Part shown: piece after piece, positions 51,500-59,669 of the stretch
How positions within the stretch are numbered: position 1 is the first letter of the stretch
How the letters are laid out: each line of letters starts with the position of its first letter
From: Clostridium estertheticum subsp. estertheticum
GTDB lineage: Bacteria > Bacillota > Clostridia > Clostridiales > Clostridiaceae
DNA: 64,000 nucleotides
Assembly: GCF_001877035.1 (NCBI RefSeq)
Contig: NZ_CP015756.1
Location: forward strand, 1,789,001-1,853,000
Direction: 5' to 3'
The notes under the pieces: generated by a model
What the model saw: only the letters and a program-made list of their open reading frames with translations
The model's database searches: none
Told to the model about the DNA's origin: nothing
Position numbers and translations under genes: made by a program

Positions 51500-52996
51500 A
51501 TGAAAGAAGAAATTTTAAAAGCAGAAAACATTGACAAATCGTTCGGCGTTACTCATGCGGTCAATAATATTACATTATCTTTCGCAAAGGGTGAGATCCA
51601 TGGACTTATCGGTGAGAATGGCTCAGGTAAATCGACTTTTACGTCGATGCTTACAGGCATATGTTCAATCGACAGTGGTAAATTCATTCTCGAAGACAAG
51701 GAACTTAAGGTAAAAAATCAGGTTGAGGCTAACCATAAAGGTGTCTCAATCATTGTTCAGGAGACGGGTACCCTTCCAGGTCTAACTGTAACTGAAAACA
51801 TTTTTCTTGGAAATGAAGATAGATTTATAAAATTTGGCATTAAGAACACAGTTGCTATGGACCGTGAAGCTCAAGCATTACTTAATAAATATGGTTTTAA
51901 CCGTATCAAAGCTACTATGCTGATTGATAACTACAACTTTGAGACTCGAAAGCTTGTTGAAATCGTCAAAGCAACTTATTTTGATCCTAAAGTAGTTGTT
52001 TTCGATGAAACTACTACTTCACTCGGCCATGAAGGACGTACTGATCTTTACAAGCAGATGAATCGCATCAAGGACGAGGGGCACACTGTCATCTTTATTT
52101 CCCACGATCTTGCGGAGGTAATCGAGCATACAGATGTCATTTCCGTGTTACGTGACGGCGAATTGATCGAGACTGTAAAGAGTAGTGATGTAAGCGAAGA
52201 TGACCTTAAACGGCTGATGGTTGGTAGAATACTTGACGGCCGTTATTACCGTACGGATTACGGCGAAGCTGTTTCCGATGAAGTTGTTTTATCCGTGAAG
52301 AATGTTACTGTACCTAAACAACTTAAAAATATAAACTTCGAGCTCCATAAGGGAGAGATACTTGGAATAGGTGGACTCAGCGAATGTGGTATGCACGAAG
52401 TAGGTAAGGCTGTTTTCGGTGCTTCTTACGACCGGTCAGGAGATGTAACGATGGCAGACGGAACTCATATCAATTCCATCACAGCCGCAATAAAACATAG
52501 TATCGCCTATGCCTCTAAGGATAGAGACAACGAATCTCTCGTTGTTAATGATACTATTTGCGATAACATATGCTTGCCATCCATGGATGACCTTAAAGTA
52601 AAGCATATCTTACTAAGTAAAACGCTCAGTCAATTTGCCAATAAGTATGCAAAAATTATCAGTATAAAAATGGTAGACGTCAACCAGTTCGTCTCAGATC
52701 TATCGGGCGGCAACAAACAGAAGGTAGTTTTAGCAAGGTGGATTGGCAAGAATTCTGATGTTATCGTGCTTGATAGCCCAACCCGTGGCATTGACGTCAA
52801 GGTTAAAGCTGATATCTACGCTCTTATGAGTGAAATGAAAAAGCAAGGCAAATCTATCATATTAATATCTGAAGAGATTCTAGAATTGCTTGGGATGAGC
52901 GACCGAGTTCTTGTCATGAGGAACGGTGCAATCAGCGGTGAATTCATGAGGGATACGGCACTTACTGAAGAACACTTAATAACGAAGATGATTTAG
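51500..52996 (+). CDS. Ribose-type ABC importer ATPase (double NBD)
   Basis: About 498 residues from ATG 51500 (seven bases after GAGGTG). Domain 1 has Walker A GENGSGKST and Walker B VVVFDETTTSL, but the signature region reads YNFETRKLVEI instead of LSxGQ. Domain 2 has a worn Walker A (GGLSECGMHEV) with a good signature LSGGNKQKVVLARW and Walker B VIVLDSPTRGIDV. RbsA/MglA-type ATPases share the asymmetry that domain 2 lacks a working Walker A; the poor signature of domain 1 is less usual. It energises the two permeases on either side. Confidence 0.88.
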   Translation: MKEEILKAENIDKSFGVTHAVNNITLSFAKGEIHGLIGENGSGKSTFTSMLTGICSIDSGKFILEDKELKVKNQVEANHKGVSIIVQETGTLPGLTVTENIFLGNEDRFIKFGIKNTVAMDREAQALLNKYGFNRIKATMLIDNYNFETRKLVEIVKATYFDPKVVVFDETTTSLGHEGRTDLYKQMNRIKDEGHTVIFISHDLAEVIEHTDVISVLRDGELIETVKSSDVSEDDLKRLMVGRILDGRYYRTDYGEAVSDEVVLSVKNVTVPKQLKNINFELHKGEILGIGGLSECGMHEVGKAVFGASYDRSGDVTMADGTHINSITAAIKHSIAYASKDRDNESLVVNDTICDNICLPSMDDLKVKHILLSKTLSQFANKYAKIISIKMVDVNQFVSDLSGGNKQKVVLARWIGKNSDVIVLDSPTRGIDVKVKADIYALMSEMKKQGKSIILISEEILELLGMSDRVLVMRNGAISGEFMRDTALTEEHLITKMI

Positions 52997-53008
52997 GGGG
53001 TGAAAAAT

Positions 53009-54001
53009 GTGATAGAATTAAAAAATTCTGAATTAAAAAATAAAGAGAAAAAGAACTTTCATTTTATATTTAGTGAATTTATGAATAAGCCTTTAACTCG
53101 TACGGTGCTACCATTGGTTGGACTCCTAGTTCTAACTGTCCTATTTACAATTTTAACAGACGGCAGGCTCATTCAACCTTTCAACATCGAACTCTTGCTC
53201 AGCCAGACATACATGCTCATGATTGCTTCAACTGGTGTGTTCCTAATTATGACAATGGGTTGCTTAGACTTTTCCCAGGGCTCAATGCTTGCCATCGCAT
53301 CCATTGTGGTTTGCTATTTGTCCAAGTATAATCTGTTTTTGGCAATCATAGGTGGCATCGCTACAGGCGCAGCAATCGGTGCAATCAACGGTTTTTTTCT
53401 CGTGAAACGAAAAATAATGTCCTTCATCGTCACCATATGCACAATGTTCCTGTTCCGTGGCTTTTGTGCCTATCTGACGACGAATTCACCTGTTTATGCC
53501 GTGAACAACATTTCTACGTACCACACGATGACCGTAGAATTGACACTAACAATCGTTATCTTGCTACTTGTGTTCCTACTCTTCCATTTCACAAAGCTGG
53601 GTAGTAACCTTAAGGCAATCGGCGCAGGCGAGACGGGATCCAGATTTGCAGGGATAAAAGTTGGTAAGACCAAGTGGCTGATTTATATCGCCGCTGGAGC
53701 AATTACCGGATTTGCTGCGTTCATCAACGTAATAAATGTTGGTTCGGTAACTTCCACCAGCGGCAATATGATGGAAACGCAAATTTTGATTGCGCTTGTT
53801 CTGGGAGGTTTGCCTATCTCCGGCGGTGCAAAGGTACGTTTCATTAACCTTATTGTGGGTGTTCTGACATACAAGATTCTCTCTGTTGGTCTTGTCATGA
53901 TTGGGCTTACTACTTCGATGCAACAGCTGATTGAAGGTATTGTCTTCCTGATTGTCGTGGCACTCTTCAGCGACAGAAAGTCCATTCAGGTAATCAAGTA
54001 A
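53009..54001 (+). CDS. Ribose-type ABC importer permease 2
   Basis: About 330 residues from GTG 53009 (eight bases after AGGGGG; GTG 53000 overlaps that site). It has a cytoplasmic charged N-terminus (ELKNSELKNKEKK) and eight or so transmembrane segments with FLIMTMGCLDFSQGSMLAIAS, the permease family's second-segment motif, and the coupling loop AIGAGETGSRFAGIKVGKTK. Its difference from permease 1 points to a heteromeric channel. A bidirectional terminator follows. Confidence 0.88.
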   Translation: MIELKNSELKNKEKKNFHFIFSEFMNKPLTRTVLPLVGLLVLTVLFTILTDGRLIQPFNIELLLSQTYMLMIASTGVFLIMTMGCLDFSQGSMLAIASIVVCYLSKYNLFLAIIGGIATGAAIGAINGFFLVKRKIMSFIVTICTMFLFRGFCAYLTTNSPVYAVNNISTYHTMTVELTLTIVILLLVFLLFHFTKLGSNLKAIGAGETGSRFAGIKVGKTKWLIYIAAGAITGFAAFINVINVGSVTSTSGNMMETQILIALVLGGLPISGGAKVRFINLIVGVLTYKILSVGLVMIGLTTSMQQLIEGIVFLIVVALFSDRKSIQVIK

Positions 54002-54037
54002 CGGAACAAATTGTGATTAATTTGTTTTGCTAAACAG

Positions 54038-54079
54038 AAATACCCTTATATCATATTTGTGATATAAGGGTATTTTTAA
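54038..54079. terminator. Bidirectional terminator
   Basis: AAATACCCTTATATCA pairs with TGATATAAGGGTATTT around a short A/T loop and is followed by TTTAAT on the plus strand and TTTCTG on the minus strand. It separates the convergent sugar importer and asnB. Confidence 0.88.
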
Positions 54080-54099
54080 TACTATTTTTAGATTTTTGA

Positions 54100-55689
54100 T
54101 TATTTTCCACTGGCACCATAATTTGATAACATTCTGGCACTAGGATCGTTTACGTTACAGCCTTCCCATTCTTTGTTTGGCATCCAAAAGTCTACTATCA
54201 TTTCTGATTGTAATGGATAATATTTTTCAAACAATTCTCTGTATAACAATGATTCTTTTGTGAATGGTTTAGAATTATATTTATATTTGTTAGATAGTTT
54301 TTCAAATTCTTCATCAGTATAGCAATCCTTGGCATATTCTTTTAAATAGTCTACCATAGAATGACCTACAGCATCGCTAAATGCTGCTTTTTCACGATAT
54401 AAAATATTATCTGGTAGATAATCACCCTCAAACGAATGTCTCAAAAGGTATTTACCCATGTTGTATTTGTTTAATTTCTTTTCAGGGTCTATTGACATAA
54501 CATACTTTACAAAATCTAAATCCCCAAATGGTACCCTTGCTTCTAGAGAATTTGAGCTGATGCAACGGTCTGCACGAAGTACATCGTACATATGAAGCTC
54601 CCTTATTCTCTTTTGGGATTCCTTTTGAAATTCCTCTGCATTTGGAGCAAAATCAGTATATTTATATCCAAATAACTCATCAGAAATTTCACCGGTTAAA
54701 AGTACTCTGACATCAGAAATCTCGTGTATTTTCTTGCAAATCAAATACATTCCCATACTTGCTCTTATAGTTGTAATATCGTAGGTTCCAAGGAGTTTAA
54801 TAACCTGTTCAAGTGATCCAAGAACTTCTTCTTTTGTCATATATATAGTGGTGTGATCACTATGAATGTAATCTGCAACTTCCTTAGCATATTTAAGGTC
54901 AATTGCATCTTCAGTCATACCTATGGCAAAGGTTTTAATTGGTTTACCAGGATACATTTTTTGAGCAATTGAACATACAAGGGAGCTGTCCAGGCCTCCA
55001 CTTAACAAGAAACCTACAGGAGCATCAGCATCCATACGTTTTTCTATGGCAGTTACAAATTTATCATGAATTTTGCTGCAGATAACTTCTACGTCATCAT
55101 TGCAATAAGCACCCTTAGTTTCTGCGATATCGCAGTAGCATGTAAATTTACCATCAGCATAATAATGGCCTGGCGGAAATGACATGATTTTGTACGTAAG
55201 ACCAATTAAATTTTTGGCTTCACTTGCAAAGATGATTTTACCTGATTCGGAATAACCATAAAAGAGAGGACGGATTCCAATTGGATCTCTTGCTGCAATG
55301 AAAGTGTCCTTTTTTCCATCGTATATGATAATTGCGAACTCTGCATCTAATTTTGAAAACATATCTATCCCATATTCATAATACATTGGAAGTAATATTT
55401 CGCAATCACTATTAGAAATAAATTTATGTCCTTTTTCTATTAGGTCTTTCTTAATTTCACGGAAACCGAAAATTTCACCGTTACAGATGGATGCATCTGT
55501 ATTTCTTGTGTATGGCTGCATTCCGCTAAAACTTAAATCCATAATAGAAAGTCTTTGAAACCCTAAAATACCAGACGGTAAAGTAAGAATCTCTGTCATA
55601 TCTGGCCCTCTAGATTCGGTTCTTTGCAGAGCCTCTGCAAATTTATCATGTTTCATATCTGTTCCTGTATAACACATAATTGTACACAT
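54100..55689 (-). CDS. asnB: Asparagine synthetase B (glutamine-hydrolysing)
   Basis: The 529-residue enzyme begins MCTIMCYTG, giving the Ntn nucleophile Cys2. The glutaminase domain (~1-190) shows SRGPDM, FQRLSIMDLS and CNGEIFGFRE, and the synthetase domain (~200-500) has the PP-loop LLSGGLDSSLV and TGEISDELFGY. It converts aspartate to asparagine with ATP and glutamine. Length suits the E. coli AsnB type. An AAGGAGG site precedes ATG. A T-box leader with an Asn specifier lies upstream, so uncharged tRNA-Asn should switch it on. Confidence 0.95.
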   Translation of the reverse strand: MCTIMCYTGTDMKHDKFAEALQRTESRGPDMTEILTLPSGILGFQRLSIMDLSFSGMQPYTRNTDASICNGEIFGFREIKKDLIEKGHKFISNSDCEILLPMYYEYGIDMFSKLDAEFAIIIYDGKKDTFIAARDPIGIRPLFYGYSESGKIIFASEAKNLIGLTYKIMSFPPGHYYADGKFTCYCDIAETKGAYCNDDVEVICSKIHDKFVTAIEKRMDADAPVGFLLSGGLDSSLVCSIAQKMYPGKPIKTFAIGMTEDAIDLKYAKEVADYIHSDHTTIYMTKEEVLGSLEQVIKLLGTYDITTIRASMGMYLICKKIHEISDVRVLLTGEISDELFGYKYTDFAPNAEEFQKESQKRIRELHMYDVLRADRCISSNSLEARVPFGDLDFVKYVMSIDPEKKLNKYNMGKYLLRHSFEGDYLPDNILYREKAAFSDAVGHSMVDYLKEYAKDCYTDEEFEKLSNKYKYNSKPFTKESLLYRELFEKYYPLQSEMIVDFWMPNKEWEGCNVNDPSARMLSNYGASGK

Positions 55690-55718
55690 ATTAATTTCCT
55701 CCTTTTAGTCAGAACATG

Positions 55719-55781
55719 GGGTAATTAAACCCGCTCGCTCCGCTCACAAATTACCCGTTAAAGTCCATTTAGGACTTTAAC
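55719..55781 (-). other. Two extra hairpins between T-box terminator and asnB
   Basis: On the minus strand a perfect 10-bp hairpin (GTTAAAGTCC/GGACTTTAAC, 55757-55781) is followed by a hairpin with arms GGGTAATT/AATTACCC (55719-55756). The loop of the latter holds the G+C-rich GAGCGGAGCGAGCGGG. They lie 30-90 bases before the asnB start. They might tune translation or mRNA stability, or be an inserted repeat. Confidence 0.45.
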
Positions 55782-55797
55782 CTCCTTAATTTTAAAT

Positions 55798-56107
55798 ACA
55801 AAAAAAAGCCCTCATCCTATAAAAAATAGGACGAAAGACTTATACTTCCGCGGTACCACCTAAATTAGCTTAAAAAGCTCACTTTAATCAGTACGGAATT
55901 AATATAAATTCGATACTGTCCAAGATGTAACGGTTTGGCTCCGTCCAATACTACTCTTAATAAATTTCGTTTGGAAGCTCCGGGATGTTCTTCACCATTT
56001 GATTAGTATCAGTCGCTCACCACCACTGATTCGCTTTGACTATTTCATAATAACTACTCTTCCCATCAAGGCTTTTATATTGATTATATGAATTTTGTTT
56101 TTGAATT
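55798..56107 (-). ncRNA. T-box riboswitch, Asn (AAC) specifier
   Basis: On the minus strand the leader has stem I starting GATGGGAAGAGTAG, a specifier loop GAAGAACATCCC with codon AAC (55987-55989), the conserved T-box AGGTGGTACCGCGGAA (55846-55861) and a terminator GTCCTATTTTTTATAGGAT…GGGCTTTTTTTT at its end. Uncharged tRNA-Asn would pair with AAC and with the T-box bulge and form the antiterminator, allowing asnB expression. The Asn codon matches the downstream gene, which supports the reading. Confidence 0.95.
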
Positions 56108-56113
56108 CCTTTC

Positions 56114-56142
56114 ATTTTACTTCGTATTTTATAATTCGTCAA
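56114..56142 (-). promoter_or_regulatory. Promoter of the T-box/asnB transcript
   Basis: Read on the minus strand: TTGACG, a 17-base spacer and TAAAAT, about 10 bases upstream of the leader start. Confidence 0.6.
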
Positions 56143-56193
56143 TAGTTTTATGAAATATTTCTTTAAATGAAATTCATTTTTTGAAATATTATA

Positions 56194-57036
56194 TTATCCT
56201 TTTAAAGATCCACTAAGCATACATTGTATAAAATTCTTCTGAAAAAAGAGAAATAATACAAGTACTGGAACTAATGCCATAACAGCTCCAACCATAATAG
56301 CACCATAATCTACTATATTTCCACCAGCCCGCATTAATGCTAAAACTAGCGGGATAGTAAAAGAATCTTTAGTATTTAGAACAATCAATGGCCATAAATA
56401 ATTACCCCATTGTTGAACAAATGATAAAATAGCTAAAGAAGTAAATGCTGGTTTCATAGTTGGTACGACAATCTGAAAAAACATCCTGAAATCATTAGCT
56501 CCGTCGATTCTTGCGGATTCAATAAGTTCATCCGGGAACGCCATAAGGTTCTGACGCATTAAGAATACTCCGAAGATACTAGCAAGCGCCGGCAAAATAA
56601 CCGCTGATGGACTGCTAATTAAATTCATTGCTGAAAGTTGCATAAAAAGTGGTACTAATGTAACTTGCTGCGGTATGAACATGGAGCATACACAAATAAA
56701 GAAAAGAACGTCTCTTCCTTTAAATTTATATTTAGAAAATGCAAAGGCAGCCATTGAATCAATTATACAGACTAAAATCGTATATACCGTGGCAATAAAA
56801 ATACTATTAAACAAATTTCTCCAAATATTAGAGAATGCCATAAGGTTGATGTAATTTTTAATAGAGTTCGTTCCTATAACAAATGATTTAGAACTCTGGA
56901 AAATTTGTGTGTTTGTATGAGATGATGCTATGATAGTCCATACAAATGGAAAGAAGCATACTATAGCAACAATTGTTAATATAACATAAACAAGTCCTGA
57001 CCCTTTTACTCTTTTAGATTTTTTTATTTCAGCCAT
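56194..57036 (-). CDS. CUT1 sugar importer permease, MalG-like
   Basis: The 280-residue protein has six transmembrane segments. Its EAA coupling loop reads ELIESARIDGANDFRMFFQIVVPTMKP, close to the MalG consensus EAAxxDGAxxxxxFxxIxLPxxxP. It pairs with the MalF-like permease encoded three bases upstream. Substrate: probably an oligosaccharide or polyol, by family. No ATPase gene is in the operon, so a shared MsmK/UgpC-type ATPase from elsewhere is expected. Confidence 0.9.
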   Translation of the reverse strand: MAEIKKSKRVKGSGLVYVILTIVAIVCFFPFVWTIIASSHTNTQIFQSSKSFVIGTNSIKNYINLMAFSNIWRNLFNSIFIATVYTILVCIIDSMAAFAFSKYKFKGRDVLFFICVCSMFIPQQVTLVPLFMQLSAMNLISSPSAVILPALASIFGVFLMRQNLMAFPDELIESARIDGANDFRMFFQIVVPTMKPAFTSLAILSFVQQWGNYLWPLIVLNTKDSFTIPLVLALMRAGGNIVDYGAIMVGAVMALVPVLVLFLFFQKNFIQCMLSGSLKG

Positions 57037-57039
57037 AAC

Positions 57040-57915
57040 TTAATCTCCTTTCGTCACTTTCATCTGAATAAAGGTTAAAATAGCAATCATAACCGCAAGA
57101 ATATATGCCCCAGCAGATGAAACCCCATAGTTAAATGAAACAAATCCTGTATTGTATAAATATTGAACAATTGTTAAAGTTCCATCAACAGGCCCGCCTC
57201 TAGTAATTAAGTTTGTCTCTGTGAATAATTGAAGTACCCCGTTTACTGATAAAACTACTGAAAACAGTAACACTGGTTTTACCCCTGGTAATGTTATCGA
57301 AAAAAACTGTTTTATTTTAGTAGCTCCATCGATAGAGGCTGCCTCATATAAATCAGCAGCTATATTTTGTAGTCCACTTAAGATGATAATGGCGTTATAA
57401 CCTGTCCATCTCCAGGTTAATGCAGTAATAATTACAATCTTTGATAACCATGCTACATTCATCCATTCAACGGATGATCCACCTAGCATACTAATTAAAC
57501 TATTAATTAAACCATCTTTACTATTACTAAAGAAGAGTAAAAATACAATAGAATAACTTACGGTATCTATAAGTACGGGCATAAATACAAACATTCTAAA
57601 AAAACCTTTGAATTTCAAGTGCTTGCTATTTAAAAAATTTGCTATTACAAGTGCAAGCATAGTTTGAATCGGAACTTGAATAATCAAAATTGTAAATGTA
57701 TTTTTAATTGCCTTTAGAAAAGTAGGATCCGTTAAAACAAATTTAAAGTTAGATAATCCAACAGGAACGAATTCTCCACCTCTGTATTTTGTAAAACTAA
57801 TCGCAAGTGAATAAATGATTGGATATACCATAAAAGTTAAAAATATAATTAGAAATGGCGCTAAGAACATCCATGGTATTATCTTTCTTTTGGTGTTTTC
57901 TTTCAAAAGACTCAC
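57040..57915 (-). CDS. CUT1 sugar importer permease, MalF-like
   Basis: The 291-residue protein starts at GTG 57915 after AAGGAAG. It has six transmembrane segments (first near FLAPFLIIFLTFMVYPII) and the EAA loop DLYEAASIDGATKIKQFFSITLPGVKP. It forms the channel with the MalG-like protein and receives sugar from the lipoprotein encoded about 100 bases upstream. Confidence 0.9.
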   Translation of the reverse strand: MSLLKENTKRKIIPWMFLAPFLIIFLTFMVYPIIYSLAISFTKYRGGEFVPVGLSNFKFVLTDPTFLKAIKNTFTILIIQVPIQTMLALVIANFLNSKHLKFKGFFRMFVFMPVLIDTVSYSIVFLLFFSNSKDGLINSLISMLGGSSVEWMNVAWLSKIVIITALTWRWTGYNAIIILSGLQNIAADLYEAASIDGATKIKQFFSITLPGVKPVLLFSVVLSVNGVLQLFTETNLITRGGPVDGTLTIVQYLYNTGFVSFNYGVSSAGAYILAVMIAILTFIQMKVTKGD

Positions 57916-58018
57916 CTTCCTTTCTTATTATGGAAGTCTTAAAAATAAAAGCTTCATACCTATGTTATGGTACAAAGCTTTCATTACATATTAATGAAAG
58001 TTTTATGGCTTATTAAAG

Positions 58019-59332
58019 CTATTTAGCATCTATTGTATTCTGGGCAGCTTTTGTTGCTGCATCTAAAGCAGTTTTAGGATCCATTTTGTTAGCTAATATA
58101 TTACCAGCAGCAGTTTTTAAACCAGCTGAAACATCTGTAAAGTAAGGACCCCAAGTAGTTGCTTTAGCACCAGTTAATTTCGAGAAAATAGTACCAACTG
58201 ATACTCCACCATAATATTCATTTTTAGATTTAAAAAATTCTGTTTTATATGCAGGTTTGTAGGAAGGAAACTCACCAAATTTCATGTTTATATCATTACC
58301 TTCGTTAGTTTTCATTGCATATGATAAGAACTCTTTTGCCAAAGGTAAATTTACAGTTTTAGCAGAAACAGCTAGTATAGAACCTCCAGCATTAGCATAA
58401 GAGTTTCCTCCTTCTTCAAAAGCAGGCATTTTAATAATACCCCATTTACCAGAAGTAGTTGCACATGAATTTTTCATTGTTCCCATGAACCAAGCTGGAT
58501 AAGCGAATGCTACTAATTTATTATCATTAATTGATTTAATCCTATCATCCCATGCATTGGGAATATCCATAGCAACTTTTGCATTCACCATTTTATTAAT
58601 TAAATTTGAGGCTTTAATCATTTGCTCAGATGCTAAGTTTACTTTACCATCCTTGTCATAATATTGTCCTCCTAATTGATTTAGATAAATCATAAATTCA
58701 TCTTGACAAGTAGAACCATTAAAATTATATGCTTCTAAATAATAATTACCTTTTGTTTTTATTTTTTTTCCTGCCTCAATATATTTATCCCAAGTTGTTA
58801 ATGTGGAAACATCAATTCCGGCAGCTTTAAATACATCAGTTCTATAGTACAGGGCAACTGGCCCGATATCCCAGGGAATCGAATAGTATTTACCGTCCTT
58901 TGCTTTACATGTTTCTAATGCAAAATCTACCCAATTTGCAGCATCAGTGTTAACAATATCACTTATATCAGCAAATGACTTTAATCCATAATTGTTATAA
59001 AATGCAGGTATATCACGATTTTGAGTTTGGAAAATATCAGGTACACCACTACCTGAAGCAAGTGTAGGTTTAAGTTTTGAATAATCACTATCTGCATAAT
59101 CAATAATAACCTTGCCGCTGCCTTTATGTGTTACGTTGAAAGCTTTTGCAATCGTTGTCAAATTATCCGCTGCATTGTTCCATGATGCGATGTGTATGTC
59201 TTTACCTGTGCTTTTAGTACTTTCCTGCGTTGTAGTAGAAACTGTTGATTTACTATCTTTTTTACCACATGCAGACAGACTAGTAAGCATAATTCCAGTT
59301 ATTAGAAGACAAAATATTTTTTTTATTCTCAT
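58019..59332 (-). CDS. Extracellular sugar-binding lipoprotein (SBP family 1)
   Basis: The 437-residue protein has a signal with lipobox LSACG, then a family-1 solute-binding fold: DIHIASWNNAADNLTTIAKAF, GSGVPDIFQTQNRDIPAFY, YSIPWDIGPVALYYRTDVFKAAG, and AYPAWFMGTMKNSCA. It should bind an oligosaccharide and feed the two CUT1 permeases. It heads the operon. The gap to the MalF gene (57916-58018) holds a possible AAGCTT-containing stem-loop, often used to keep binding-protein mRNA in excess. Confidence 0.9.
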   Translation of the reverse strand: MRIKKIFCLLITGIMLTSLSACGKKDSKSTVSTTTQESTKSTGKDIHIASWNNAADNLTTIAKAFNVTHKGSGKVIIDYADSDYSKLKPTLASGSGVPDIFQTQNRDIPAFYNNYGLKSFADISDIVNTDAANWVDFALETCKAKDGKYYSIPWDIGPVALYYRTDVFKAAGIDVSTLTTWDKYIEAGKKIKTKGNYYLEAYNFNGSTCQDEFMIYLNQLGGQYYDKDGKVNLASEQMIKASNLINKMVNAKVAMDIPNAWDDRIKSINDNKLVAFAYPAWFMGTMKNSCATTSGKWGIIKMPAFEEGGNSYANAGGSILAVSAKTVNLPLAKEFLSYAMKTNEGNDINMKFGEFPSYKPAYKTEFFKSKNEYYGGVSVGTIFSKLTGAKATTWGPYFTDVSAGLKTAAGNILANKMDPKTALDAATKAAQNTIDAK

Positions 59333-59545
59333 CGTTTACAGCCCTCTTTCTTTTTACTTTTTATCTTAACAGAAATAAATTATTAACATTATATACCACA
59401 CTAATAGTATATTAATAGACTGCCTTAATATGTTAAATCATATAATTATATTTTTCACTTAGGCTCTTACATCTTATTATATGGAGTGAATTAAATTATT
59501 TTGTCTAACTAAATTAGATGTTCATAAAAAAATTATAAAAAAGTG

Positions 59546-59576
59546 TTGACCCTAACACAGTGTCATAGTGTAATAT
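59546..59576 (+). promoter_or_regulatory. MerR-type promoter with 19-bp spacer
   Basis: TTGACC (59546-59551) and TAATAT (59571-59576) are separated by 19 bases that contain CTAACAC-A-GTGTCATAG, a near dyad. Over-long spacers with a dyad are the mark of promoters activated by MerR-family proteins through DNA untwisting. The site lies about 95 bases before the MerR/TipA-like gene and points to autoactivation. The rest of 59333-59669 shows nothing else notable. Confidence 0.75.
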
Positions 59577-59669
59577 AAAAATAGAGCTTAAGTATATTGA
59601 CAAAAACTCATAGCCGGCGGAGTGTCTGGCAGTATTGATAGCTTTAAAATCAAAGTTGGAGGTGCAGCA

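Noticed and set aside
53576-53985. Minus-strand ORFs of 100-115 codons inside permease 2
   Set aside because: Antisense to a gene with clear permease motifs.
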